64,000 nt of DNA from assembly GCF_019703325.1 (NCBI RefSeq), contig NZ_AP024819.1, positions 248,001 to 312,000 on the forward strand. Reading direction: 5' to 3'. Shown here piece after piece: positions 1 through 9,550 of this stretch. This stretch comes from Helicobacter sp. NHP19-012. Its GTDB lineage: Bacteria > Campylobacterota > Campylobacteria > Campylobacterales > Helicobacteraceae. The position numbers were made by a program, and so were the translations under genes. How positions within the stretch are numbered: position 1 is the stretch's first letter; each line of letters begins with the position of its first letter. Under the pieces are notes generated by a model. That model did not search any database. It saw only the letters and a program-made list of their open reading frames with translations, and was not told the origin of the DNA.

Positions 1-404
1 GCGGCTTTGACTAGGTTGTTTGCGTCTATGGCGATTTTATGGGCAATGAAAGGGTAGAGCTCTTTGGTGTTGAATTGGTAGTTTTTATTGCTCTGCACCT
101 CTTTTGTGTTGGCGTTGTAAAGCTTGGCGTTGATGGCATTGGGCTGGCTTGCTTGCAGCTGCACCACGAGTTGCACCCCCTGCGCCTCATTGGCGGGGGC
201 GTTGAGCCCTAGAGCGTTGAAGTGCCCACTCACTTTAAGATCTGCCACCAACAAATCCGCAATCTTTCGCAAATAGGGGTTGTTGCCAGTGGTCGTAACA
301 AGGACTTTAGGCAAGCTTTCAATGGTTTTGACAATGTCTAGGGTCGCGTCCGCCGCCCTTGAAAATCCTAAGATCAGACATATTAGCCACACAATCCGCA
401 TCAT
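1..404 (-). CDS. tolB: TolB, N-terminal part (runs off the window)
   Basis: This is the beginning of the periplasmic TolB protein of the Tol-Pal envelope system; the rest lies beyond the left edge. The start is an ATGATG pair at 404 that overlaps the stop of the TolA-like gene, which implies translational coupling. The first residues (MMRIVWLICLILGFSRA) form a signal peptide. The following text matches the TolB N-terminal domain, with LPKVLVTTTGNNPYL and a hydrophobic VADLKVSGHF stretch. In H. pylori tolB also follows the tolQ/tolR/tolA-like genes downstream of the atp operon. The beta-propeller is not visible here. Confidence 0.85.
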   Translation of the reverse strand, partial: MMRIVWLICLILGFSRAADATLDIVKTIESLPKVLVTTTGNNPYLRKIADLLVADLKVSGHFNALGLNAPANEAQGVQLVVQLQASQPNAINAKLYNANTKEVQSNKNYQFNTKELYPFIAHKIAIDANNLVKA

Positions 405-1087
405 TTGTCCTTTGTTTTGAAGTTCACTTTTAAAGTGATCGCGCGCCCCTGTGGGTAAGGGGGGAAGCGTTGTTGTTGTAAATGCGCGAGCAAATTTTCA
501 ATTTGCTGGTTATACTCCCTAAAGGGCGAAAAATCCACAAGGCTAAAATGCATTTGCCCGCTGGGGTAAATGGTGATGAGCGCCCCCACGGAAGTTTTTT
601 GATCAAAGCTCAACTTCCACTGGGAGTATAAAATTTTATAAATGGCAGTAAACCACGCCTTGTCCTCTTTGAGGGTGCTTTCCTCCTCTTTGGGGACTTG
701 CACTTCCATTTTTTTGGCTTGTAGGGTTTTGATGTCCTCAAGCTTGGCTAGGCTCTCTTGCAGATCCTTAAATACGCTCGTGCCCGGCTTGCCAAATTGG
801 ATGTTTCTTAGCAAGTCTTGGGCTCTTTGCAAGTCCTTAGCCTCTTGGGAGTTGGTTTCAGCGGCTTGTTTATCCGGGATTGCGCTAAACATGTCTTTCA
901 CACCCAGGCCGCTATCAGCTTGGGTAGGGCTAGGGCTAGGGGGTGGGCTATCGATCAAATCCACCTGAATGGGGGGCAGAACCAAGGGAGGGACGCTCTC
1001 AGTGGGTTTTAAAAGCAGTAAACTTAAAAGCAACCCATAACACAATAGGGCCAACAAGCCACAGCCCACAAACAAAAACGCACGCAT
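401..1087 (-). CDS. tolA: TolA/TonB-like envelope protein
   Basis: A 228-residue protein with one N-terminal membrane helix (about residues 5-25), a proline-rich stretch (IDSPPPSPSPT, about 45-55), a charged, probably helical middle (85-145) and a C-terminal TonB/TolA-like domain with ALITIYPSGQMHFSLVDFSP near 165-190. This is the architecture of the protein that links the TolQ/TolR motor to TolB and Pal across the periplasm. It abuts tolR and overlaps tolB by four bases, so it belongs to the same transcript. Assignment as TolA rests on architecture and position because sequence conservation in this family is low. Confidence 0.75.
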   Translation of the reverse strand: MRAFLFVGCGLLALLCYGLLLSLLLLKPTESVPPLVLPPIQVDLIDSPPPSPSPTQADSGLGVKDMFSAIPDKQAAETNSQEAKDLQRAQDLLRNIQFGKPGTSVFKDLQESLAKLEDIKTLQAKKMEVQVPKEEESTLKEDKAWFTAIYKILYSQWKLSFDQKTSVGALITIYPSGQMHFSLVDFSPFREYNQQIENLLAHLQQQRFPPYPQGRAITLKVNFKTKDK

Positions 1088-1488
1088 CAGGCACTTGTAA
1101 CTAGAGAAACCTTGTAAAACCCCGCTTCTCTAAGGCTCTTGAGAAGATAAATGATCTTATCGTAAGTGAGGCGTTTGTCTGCCCGCACATGCACGGCCAT
1201 GCTCTTGTCTAGGTGCTTGGCCCACAGATGAAACGAGTCGGCAAAATTGGCGAGCGAATAGGTGTGCTCATTGACATAAATCTTGCCCGCCAAGTCCATA
1301 CGCACCTCTAAAAATTGGGTTTTTGGAGCTTTGGCGCTCTTAGAGCCATGCGGGAGTTGGATGTTTTCTTTATAGGTGATCGTGGGGGTGGCGGTCATCA
1401 AAATGGCTAAGAGCACGAGCATGATGTCCACTAAGGGGGTGATGTTGAGTTCGGGCCTATCGTTGTCCCAAACTTCAAAATCCATCAT
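1087..1488 (-). CDS. tolR: TolR/ExbD-type proton-channel partner
   Basis: A 133-residue ExbD/TolR family protein. The signature is the single membrane helix near residues 14-35, preceded by PELNITPLVDIMLVLLAILM with the conserved aspartate of the proton path, followed by a periplasmic domain. It overlaps tolQ by 14 bases, typical of stoichiometric coupling. The start may be either the first or the second methionine (1488 or 1485). It would work with TolQ to convert proton motive force into movement of the TolA-like protein. ExbD of a TonB system is the alternative, but the adjacent tolB favours Tol. Confidence 0.85.
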   Translation of the reverse strand: MMDFEVWDNDRPELNITPLVDIMLVLLAILMTATPTITYKENIQLPHGSKSAKAPKTQFLEVRMDLAGKIYVNEHTYSLANFADSFHLWAKHLDKSMAVHVRADKRLTYDKIIYLLKSLREAGFYKVSLVTSA

Positions 1489-2041
1489 GTTCTTTTGCCA
1501 TGAGAAAATCGATCTGCATTTGAGCGTATACGGACAAATCGTAAACCTTGCGCTTTAAGATCAAAAAGAACGAGTAGGCGGGGATGGCGGTTAAAATCCC
1601 CGCGGCTGTGGCAACCAAAGCCTTAGAGATCACAGGGGCGATCACATCAAAGCTCACCTGCCCACTCAAACGCCCAAAGGCTTCTAAAATCTCCACCACC
1701 GTGCCAAAGAGCCCCACAAAGGGGGCGGTGCTGGCGATGATGCTTAAAACCACGAGCCCCGTAGTGTTCTCTTTTAAAAGCTGGTTTTTCCACACCGCCA
1801 GCCACTCTTTGGTGGGCTTTTCGGGTGCGCCACTAAAGAGCATGCCTCTTAGGCGCAAGTCCTTGCGTGCGCCCGCCATGATCGCCTCTAAGGCTTGTTG
1901 TTCTCTGAAAGCATTGCTCTTAATGGAGATATATTTATAAAAAAACACCCAAAGGGTCAAAATTAGATAAAAAGAGAGCAAACCGAGTACAAATAGGGGG
2001 ATGAACCCGCTTGTGGCTAAGAAGTTTTGGATCGTTGCCAC
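1475..2041 (-). CDS. tolQ: TolQ/ExbB-type proton-channel protein
   Basis: A 188-residue MotA/TolQ/ExbB proton-channel protein. Three membrane helices are visible at about residues 12-35, 100-125 and 140-165; the segment IASTAPFVGLFGTVVEILEAF and the last helix (ALVATAAGILTAIPAYSFF) are family hallmarks. It uses a GTG start only two bases after the atpC stop, with no room for its own promoter, so it is probably cotranscribed with the ATP synthase genes. The same atpC-tolQ junction exists in H. pylori. Confidence 0.88.
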   Translation of the reverse strand: MATIQNFLATSGFIPLFVLGLLSFYLILTLWVFFYKYISIKSNAFREQQALEAIMAGARKDLRLRGMLFSGAPEKPTKEWLAVWKNQLLKENTTGLVVLSIIASTAPFVGLFGTVVEILEAFGRLSGQVSFDVIAPVISKALVATAAGILTAIPAYSFFLILKRKVYDLSVYAQMQIDFLMAKEHDGF

Positions 2042-2043
2042 GG

Positions 2044-2406
2044 CTACCTCAAACCATGCGCCTCGATGCGTGCGATCACGCTAGAGATCGCCAGCCGATC
2101 TGAGCTGGCGTCCTCTAAGAGTTTTTTGGCGGCATACACGGCATCATCGCCCTTAATGAAGACCGCCCCGTCTGCCAAAATATCCACGCTACCACTGCGC
2201 ACCTCCACATAGCCCCAGCTAATGGCGATCAAACTCTCCTGCCCCTCCCTCATGATCTCAATCACCCCACTTTTGAGCAAGGACACCATGTTGCTATGCC
2301 CTTTGAGTACCCCAAATTCGCCCTGGGCTCCGGGCAAGGTTACCCGATCCACCTGCCCTGAGAAAATCAAGCCCTGTGGGACCACAATACTCACCGCTAA
2401 TTCCAT
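2044..2406 (-). CDS. atpC: ATP synthase epsilon subunit
   Basis: The 120-residue epsilon subunit of F1, part of the central stalk that couples rotation to catalysis and can inhibit ATP hydrolysis. The N-terminal beta sandwich is recognised by FSGQVDRVTLPGAQGEFGVLKGHSNM, split here over residues 16-41; the C-terminal helical hairpin is short. It follows atpD by nine bases and ends two bases before tolQ, which makes it the last atp gene in the run. Confidence 0.93.
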   Translation of the reverse strand: MELAVSIVVPQGLIFSGQVDRVTLPGAQGEFGVLKGHSNMVSLLKSGVIEIMREGQESLIAISWGYVEVRSGSVDILADGAVFIKGDDAVYAAKKLLEDASSDRLAISSVIARIEAHGLR

Positions 2407-2415
2407 GTCTTATCC

Positions 2416-3846
<1,431 letters not shown>

Positions 3847-4749
3847 TTATTTGATCGCTTCCACGCCGGCGTTGATCTCCACAAGCTCGGTGGTGATCGC
3901 CTCTTGGCGGGCTTTGTTGTAAGAAATGGTGAGCGTGCGGACCAAATCCGCTGCGTTGTTCGTGGCGGTGTCCATCGCCTGCATGCGCGCGCTGTGCTCG
4001 GCAGCTAGCGAGTCTAGCAGGGCGTAATACATGTTGAAGTGGATGAACTTTCTAGCCAAAGAGTCTAAAATCACGCCCTCTTCATCATCGGGTTCAACCA
4101 CAATCCCCTCGCTCTCGCTCTTAGCCTGCTCGATCTGGGTGCTAAAATCTAGGGGCAAAATCGTTTGCACCTTCATTTCTTGAGAGATCATGTTTTTAAA
4201 GCCATTATGCACAATGATGACGCTGTCGGTGAGCCCATTTAAATAGTCTTGCACGGCACTATCCACAAAGGCCGCCGCCTTGTCGGCATCGGGCGAGGAG
4301 CTCAAATCCGCTGCTTTGTCTAGTAGGTCGATCCCATTGTAGGTGAAGTAGGCGATGCCCTTTTTGCCAATGCCTCTTAAGCGCACCTTGACATTTTGGG
4401 CTTTATAGCGGTTGATGAGGCGCACCACTTCTTTGATCGTGGCGGCATTAAAACCTCCACAAAGCCCCTTGTCGGCGGTAACAAAAATAATATCGATCTT
4501 TTGCACTTCGGGCTGTTCAAGCTTTAAGAAATATTGGCTCTCAATGCTCTTTAGCCCCCTTGTTTTGATCTTGGCGCAAATGTCGGCAAAGACTTCGTTC
4601 AATTTATTGGCAAACACCTTTGAGCGGCGCGCCACTTCCTCGGTTTTTTTGAGCTTAGAAGTGGAGACGAGCTTCATAGCCCTCGTAGTCTTTTGCGTGT
4701 TCTTGACGCTAGCGATTTTCTTTCTAATGTCCTTTAAATTACCGCCCAT
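3847..4749 (-). CDS. atpG: ATP synthase gamma subunit
   Basis: The 300-residue gamma subunit that forms the rotor shaft of F1. The N-terminal helix ([20 protein letters not shown]) and the C-terminal helix ([20 protein letters not shown]) are the conserved coiled-coil ends. [11 protein letters not shown] sits near residue 95 and marks the globular domain. The start lies nine bases after the true end of atpA as reconstructed from its downstream frame. Confidence 0.95.
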   Translation of the reverse strand: MGGNLKDIRKKIASVKNTQKTTRAMKLVSTSKLKKTEEVARRSKVFANKLNEVFADICAKIKTRGLKSIESQYFLKLEQPEVQKIDIIFVTADKGLCGGFNAATIKEVVRLINRYKAQNVKVRLRGIGKKGIAYFTYNGIDLLDKAADLSSSPDADKAAAFVDSAVQDYLNGLTDSVIIVHNGFKNMISQEMKVQTILPLDFSTQIEQAKSESEGIVVEPDDEEGVILDSLARKFIHFNMYYALLDSLAAEHSARMQAMDTATNNAADLVRTLTISYNKARQEAITTELVEINAGVEAIK

Positions 4750-4758
4750 GCCCTACCC

Positions 4759-6269
4759 CTAGAGAGAAAAGCCTAGCTTAAATTCTTCAATGGCGACTTT
4801 AAGCATCGCCTCTAAGTCTTTGTCTAAAGCCTTTTTGGTGCGGATGTCCTCGAGGATATTGGGGTATTTGGACTCCAAGAAGGGATAGAGGCTAGATTCA
4901 AAATCCACGACTTTTTAGCCGGAATGTCGTCTAAAAAGCCCTTGACCCCCGCATAAATCATCACAATTTGCTTTTCAATGGGCAGGGGCGAATAGGGGGG
5001 TTGTTTCAACACCTCCACCATGCGCTGTCCCCTCTCTAGCTGTTTGCGGCTGGCCTCATCCAAGTCGCTGGCAAACTGCGAGAAGGCTTGCAATTCTCTG
5101 TATTGTGCCAAATCTAGGCGCAAGGTGCCGGCGACTTGCTTTGTGCCTTTGATTTGGGCTGCCCCGCCCACACGCGACACAGACAAGCCCACATTGATCG
5201 CGGGGCGGATACCAGAGTAGAAAAGATCGGTTTCTAAGAAAATCTGCCCGTCTGTGATAGAAATTACATTTGTAGGGATATACGCCGACACATCGCCCGC
5301 TTGGGTTTCAATGATGGGCAGAGCCGTGAGCGAGCCCGCACCCCGATCATCGCTCATTTTAGCGGCGCGCTCTAAAAGGCGGGAGTGGATGTAGAACACA
5401 TCCCCGGGGAAGGCCTCACGCCCGGGGGGGCGGCGTAAGATCAAAGAGATTTCGCGGTAAGCCACGGCGTGCTTACTCAAGTCATCATAGATAATTAAAG
5501 CGTGCCGCCCTTGATCTCTAAAATATTCCCCGATGGTAACACCGGCATAAGGGGCGAGGTATTGCATGGCTGGCGAATCGGAGGCGGGGGCATTGACCAC
5601 CACGCTATACTCCATCGCCCCATATTCCTCTAATTTACGCACCACCTGCGCGACCGTGGATTCTTTCTGCCCGATCGCCACATAGATACAGATCACATTT
5701 TGGTCTTTTTGGTTGATGATCGTGTCTATGGCAACCGTGGTTTTGCCGGTTTGCTTGTCCCCGATGATCAGCTCTCTTTGCCCCCGCCCGATGGGCACTA
5801 AGGCATCGATGGCTTTAATGCCTGTTTGTAGGGGCTCATGCACAGATTTACGATCCATGATCCCCGGGGCTTTCTGCTCCACGAATCTAAAGGTGTCTGC
5901 CTCAATCGCTCCCCGCCCGTCAATGGGCTCGCCCAAAGTGTTGATGACCCGCCCCACCACGGCATCGCCCACGGGGACTTTCATGAGTTGTTTGGTGCGC
6001 TTAACGGAAGTGCCCTCTTTGATGTTTCTGCCCCCACCTAGCACAATCACCCCGATACAGCCCTCTTCAAGGTTAGAGGCAAGCCCCTTATCGCCCGTGT
6101 CAAACTCCACGACCTCGTAAGACATCACATCTTTAAGCCCATAGACTTTTGCCACGCCATCGGCGTAGGCGATGACCCGCCCTACTTGGGTGATGTTGAT
6201 GTCGGGGGTGAAGTTTTCGATCCGCTCTTTGATGATCGCGCTGATTTCTTCGGCTTTTAGTTTTAACAT
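4759..6269 (-). CDS. atpA: ATP synthase alpha subunit, frame broken near its C-terminus
   Basis: The alpha subunit of F1, with Walker A GDKQTGKT near residue 170 and the [12 protein letters not shown] region intact. Read directly, the frame changes after [10 protein letters not shown] and ends at 4824 with an unrelated tail (481 residues). One extra base in the T5 run at 4912-4916 (A5 on the coding strand) restores [14 protein letters not shown] and continues to a stop at 4759, giving 503 residues, the length I recall for H. pylori AtpA. The coding-strand sequence around the break is GCTAAAAAGTCG. A -1 slip on AAAAAG is conceivable, but a missing base is simpler in an essential gene. Confidence 0.93.
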
Positions 6270-6284
6270 TTTCTCTCCTTTGTG

Positions 6285-6815
6285 TTAAACGGCTTGTAAG
6301 ATGTGCTGTCTAAGCTGGTTGAAGTAGTTTTCTTTGTAGAAGGCGATCTCGGTTTCCAAATCGGGGATCACCAAGCGCACACCCTCTCTATCTTGGTGTA
6401 GGGTTTTGAGCCTTAAAGAGATGTTGAAGTGGGCGGATACATGCTTAGAAAGCTCTTGCACTTCCTCTGGGGCTAAATCTTTATCGCTGTAAAGGTAGCC
6501 TTGGTAGATGTTCTGTGCCCTTTGGGCCTGGGAGCGCAAAGAATTATAAATAAGGGGGAGGAGGTTGAGCCGTTTATGCAAAACCAATAAGCAGATCAAG
6601 TTGTGCAACTTGCCCTCTTTATCCTCTAAAAAGCGTTCTAACACCTCTTGTTTGAGGCTATCGGGGTAGTGGGGGGAGTTGATGAGCTCTAAAAAATCGG
6701 GGTGGCTATATAGGGCGCATAGGGCTTCTAGCACCTCCATGGCTTGGGTGAACTCCTCAGAGCTTAGGGCTTGGCGCAGGGCTTGGGTGTATTTGGCGGC
6801 GATGAGCTCTAACAT
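6285..6815 (-). CDS. atpH: ATP synthase delta subunit
   Basis: The 176-residue delta subunit, which joins the top of F1 to the peripheral b-type stalk. An N-terminal helical domain begins ELIAAKYTQALRQAL, and the family's C-terminal segment DREGVRLVIPDLETEIAF is present, though the ending (NYFNQLRQHILQAV) is divergent. It overlaps atpF by seven bases and precedes atpA by 15. Identity rests equally on position and on this weakly conserved family pattern. Confidence 0.88.
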   Translation of the reverse strand: MLELIAAKYTQALRQALSSEEFTQAMEVLEALCALYSHPDFLELINSPHYPDSLKQEVLERFLEDKEGKLHNLICLLVLHKRLNLLPLIYNSLRSQAQRAQNIYQGYLYSDKDLAPEEVQELSKHVSAHFNISLRLKTLHQDREGVRLVIPDLETEIAFYKENYFNQLRQHILQAV

Positions 6816-7330
6816 GGGGCGACTTTATTGTGGATTAAGTGCATGTAAGTGGGGGCGTCAAACTCAGCTTTAGCCCCCTCAAAGAGTTCGTTTAAGACCT
6901 CGGCGATCGCTTCGGCTTGCATGCGCTCGTTTTCTTTCTCTTGCATGGCTTGGTGGTTTTTAATCAACTTTTCAATCGTGACTTTAGACTGCTGGTCGAA
7001 CTTTTGGGTGAGCAAATACGCCTCTTGTTTGGCGTTGGAGAGGATTTGGGTGGCTTGTTGCTTGGCTTCCTCTAGGGCTTTTAGCGCTTGTTCCTTTTGT
7101 TCTTTGGCAGCTTGGCGTTCCTCTTGGAGTTGCTCTAGGTTTTTAGAGATTCTTGCGCACCTTGCGGCTAAAATGTTTTTAAAGGTGTTGCCCGTGAGAT
7201 ACCACAAAATCCCCATGAACAAAAGGAAATTGAGGATCCGCATCACAATGTCCGTATGCCCCAAAGGCGTAGCCCCCGCCACGCTCCCAAAAACTAAAAC
7301 CCCGAGCAAAACGCGCTGTAACAAAGTCAA
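6809..7330 (-). CDS. atpF: ATP synthase b subunit
   Basis: The membrane-anchored b subunit of the peripheral stalk: an N-terminal signal-like segment, a second hydrophobic stretch with ILNFLLFMGILWYLTG (about 32-47), then a long charged helix rich in Glu, Lys, Gln and Ala. The open frame starts at a TTG at 7330, two bases after the atpF' stop. A second TTG at 7324 has AAGG at a better distance (six bases) and may be the real start. Helicobacter ATP synthases carry two b-type subunits, this being the longer one. Confidence 0.88.
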   Translation of the reverse strand: MTLLQRVLLGVLVFGSVAGATPLGHTDIVMRILNFLLFMGILWYLTGNTFKNILAARCARISKNLEQLQEERQAAKEQKEQALKALEEAKQQATQILSNAKQEAYLLTQKFDQQSKVTIEKLIKNHQAMQEKENERMQAEAIAEVLNELFEGAKAEFDAPTYMHLIHNKVAPC

Positions 7331-7332
7331 CC

Positions 7333-7758
7333 TTAAATTTGAGATATTTTCAGTTTCAACAAAGCCTCTAAAGTGGGCAAATCATGGGCTAATTGTAATT
7401 TCAAGTTACTTTTACTTTCCTTTAATGCATTGTTGGCTTCTTCGGCTTGTTTTTCTAGCTCTTTCTCTTTTTGCGCCACGACCGACTCATAATTCGCTCG
7501 TGCATCGTAGAGTGCGTCCTGCACGATTTTATCCGCTTGCACCCGTGCCTCTTTTAAAATATTTTGGGCTTCTTGATGGTGCATGGCTGTCTCGCTGTGG
7601 AGCTGATCTATATTGCGTTTGTCTTTTGCCATGGACTCCTGGCGCTCATCCATATATGCCAACAAGGGTTGGTACACCCACGAATTAAGCAAGACCAATA
7701 AGGCAAGGAAAGTGATAAACACCACAGCCATTAGGTAGACATTGATCGAAATGCTCAT
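7333..7758 (-). CDS. atpF': ATP synthase b' subunit
   Basis: The second, shorter b-type stalk subunit (141 residues from the chosen start). One membrane helix (residues 8-28, VYLMAVVFITFLALLVLLN) is followed by VYQPLLAYMDERQES and a continuous amphipathic helix. I chose ATG 7758 (MSISINVYLM) over an upstream ATG at 7791 because AAAGGAT lies just before it, because H. pylori b' begins at the same point, and because the upstream ATG falls inside a good -10 element. It is the first gene of the atp-tol run. Confidence 0.88.
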   Translation of the reverse strand: MSISINVYLMAVVFITFLALLVLLNSWVYQPLLAYMDERQESMAKDKRNIDQLHSETAMHHQEAQNILKEARVQADKIVQDALYDARANYESVVAQKEKELEKQAEEANNALKESKSNLKLQLAHDLPTLEALLKLKISQI

Positions 7759-7789
7759 GCGCCAAATCCTTTGGTTGTAAAAAGCCTCC

Positions 7790-7795
7790 ATTCTA
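7790..7795 (-). promoter_or_regulatory. Probable -10 element of the atp-tol operon
   Basis: On the minus strand the sequence reads TGTGCTAGAATGG, a -10 hexamer TAGAAT with an extended TGn motif. It lies about 30 bases upstream of the b' start codon and downstream of the birA stop. No clear -35 is seen, as is usual for Helicobacter housekeeping promoters. Confidence 0.6.
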
Positions 7796-7819
7796 GCACA
7801 CTTAAGCTTTTAGGTGGCT

Positions 7820-8440
7820 TTAGCGTTGGGAGTAATAAACTTGCCCCTCTATCTCTAGCCCACCATCGGGGCGCATTGTGGCTTGAGATAGGGGGATTAA
7901 TCCGCTTTCATGCTTAAAGAATTGCTTAGAGTGGGTGCGCTCAAAGTCGATTTTGTAGGCTTTAAAAATCTTTGCCCAAGTGGGGGGGTGTTCTAAACCC
8001 TTTAAAAACGCTTGCAACACTTCTTTGGCGCATACAGCTAGAGCGGCGTATTTGTCCGTACAAATATTTAGCCCGATCCCACAAATGACGATGTCCTTAT
8101 GGATTTGGCTCATCACCCCACCCACTTTTGCCTCCCCCACATACAAGTCGTTAGGCCATTTGAGCCACACTTCTTTATGCCCTAAGCCGTGCAAGGTTTG
8201 TTTAAACAGATAGCCAAAGTATAGACTCAAACTTTGCTTAGGGGTACTCGTGTCTATCGTGCAAGCAAAAGAGAAGGTCAACGCCTCCTCAACGCTCTCC
8301 CACACTTGCCCGCGGCTACCTATGCCTGCGCTTTGTTGTTTTGCCCACACACAAATGGGGGGGGTTAGACTCTTGGCTCTGATCTGCTCGACTAAATAAA
8401 TTTGCGTGGATGGTAGACTCTCAAACTCTAAAACTTGCAC
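7820..8440 (-). CDS. birA: Biotin--protein ligase (no DNA-binding domain)
   Basis: A 206-residue ligase that attaches biotin to the acetyl-CoA carboxylase carrier protein. The biotinyl-AMP loop appears as QQSAGIGSRGQVWES near residue 37, a variant of the usual GRGRxGR, and the catalytic segment as WLKWPNDLYVGEAKVGGVM near 95. It lacks the N-terminal helix-turn-helix of E. coli BirA, so it should not act as a repressor. It starts with GTG, overlapping the fmt stop codon by one base. Confidence 0.9.
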   Translation of the reverse strand: MQVLEFESLPSTQIYLVEQIRAKSLTPPICVWAKQQSAGIGSRGQVWESVEEALTFSFACTIDTSTPKQSLSLYFGYLFKQTLHGLGHKEVWLKWPNDLYVGEAKVGGVMSQIHKDIVICGIGLNICTDKYAALAVCAKEVLQAFLKGLEHPPTWAKIFKAYKIDFERTHSKQFFKHESGLIPLSQATMRPDGGLEIEGQVYYSQR

Positions 8441-9348
8441 TAGGCTAAAATGTCCCCGACTTTGAGGCGTTTACCGCTCAAATATGCCTTAGCCCCGACT
8501 TTTTGCTTGCCGGGGGCTTGTAGCTGTGCGATCTTTAGCGCGCCTTTAGCGCACCCCACCGATACCCCCTCGTCATCTATGGTTAAAATTTTGCCTTCCT
8601 TGTGTTGTTCTGCCGTGCTTAAAAGCTCAATGCCAAAGAGTTTGAGCCCGCTGTTTAAAAACACCCCCGGCCATGGGTAGTAGGCAAGGTATTTTAAATA
8701 GACTTGGCGGGCATTGCTAAAATCCACCAAGCCATCGGCTTTACTGATTTTCTTGCAATAGCTGGCTTGGCTGTGATCTTGGGGCGTGGGGGTGATATTT
8801 TTAAAGTTTTTAAGCACGCTCGCCATAAGCTTGGCCCCCAAGAGGGCTAGCCTTGCGCCCAAATCTTGCAAGTTGTGATCCCTATCCTTTTCAAACGAAG
8901 CCACGCCCAAAATATCTCCCGTATCCATGTGTGCGTCCATTAAAATCACGCTCACGCCAAAGGTTTTTAAGTCGTGCAAAATCATTTCTTGCAGGGGGCT
9001 TGCCCCTCGAAATTGGGGCAAGATCGAGCCGTGCAAATTCAAACATGGGGCTAAGTCTAGCAAAGCTTGGGGCAAAATCTTGCCATACGCCACAACCACG
9101 ATTTTGTCGGGTTTTAAAGCAGCAATGGCTTGCAAAGCTTCTTCATCAAGTTTGTTTGGCTCTAAAATGGGGATATGGGGGTGGTTTTCTAAAATAAAGG
9201 TCTTGGTTGCGCTGTCCTTGGGGGTGTGGTGGCGGCCAAAGGGTTTACTAGGCTGCGTAACAAGCCCGACAATCTCAACGCCCTCTAAGATGAGCTGTTG
9301 CAACACCACGCGGGCGAACACTGGCACTCCCATGAACAAAACACGCAT
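8440..9348 (-). CDS. fmt: Methionyl-tRNA formyltransferase
   Basis: A 302-residue formyltransferase that makes the initiator fMet-tRNA from 10-formyl-tetrahydrofolate. The N-terminal Rossmann-like domain shows NLHGSILPQFRGASPLQ (about 124-140) with the catalytic Asn and His, and the downstream aspartate in MDAHMDTGDIL. The C-terminal tRNA-binding domain runs from about 205. It sits directly upstream of birA, the same pairing as in H. pylori. Its length is normal. Confidence 0.95.
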   Translation of the reverse strand: MRVLFMGVPVFARVVLQQLILEGVEIVGLVTQPSKPFGRHHTPKDSATKTFILENHPHIPILEPNKLDEEALQAIAALKPDKIVVVAYGKILPQALLDLAPCLNLHGSILPQFRGASPLQEMILHDLKTFGVSVILMDAHMDTGDILGVASFEKDRDHNLQDLGARLALLGAKLMASVLKNFKNITPTPQDHSQASYCKKISKADGLVDFSNARQVYLKYLAYYPWPGVFLNSGLKLFGIELLSTAEQHKEGKILTIDDEGVSVGCAKGALKIAQLQAPGKQKVGAKAYLSGKRLKVGDILA

Positions 9349-9520
9349 CTTCTAAACTTAAAGTGTAAAGTGATCTAATGCCCTTTCTCAGATGGCTAAG
9401 GCACACAAGATATTTAGCTGCTCTGCTGTGTTCCCACCCTGAAGCGTTGTCTAAAAACCTCATTGCATAGGTCTAAGAAAAGGCGAGTGGGATTGTCTTA
9501 TATGTTTGCTTACATTTTGA

Positions 9521-9526
9521 TAAAAT
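9521..9526 (+). promoter_or_regulatory. Possible -10 element before the lipoprotein gene
   Basis: TAAAAT preceded by TTTGA, about 25 bases upstream of the ATG at 9551. It lies within the 202-base gap 9349-9550 between the divergent fmt and lipoprotein genes; nothing else recognisable is present in that gap. Confidence 0.4.
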
Positions 9527-9550
9527 GGCTAAAAGGTTTTAAGGGCGTTG

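Noticed and set aside
7759..7791. Longer b' subunit starting at ATG 7791
   Set aside because: The ATG falls in the TAGAAT element, has no ribosome-binding site and adds residues absent from the family.
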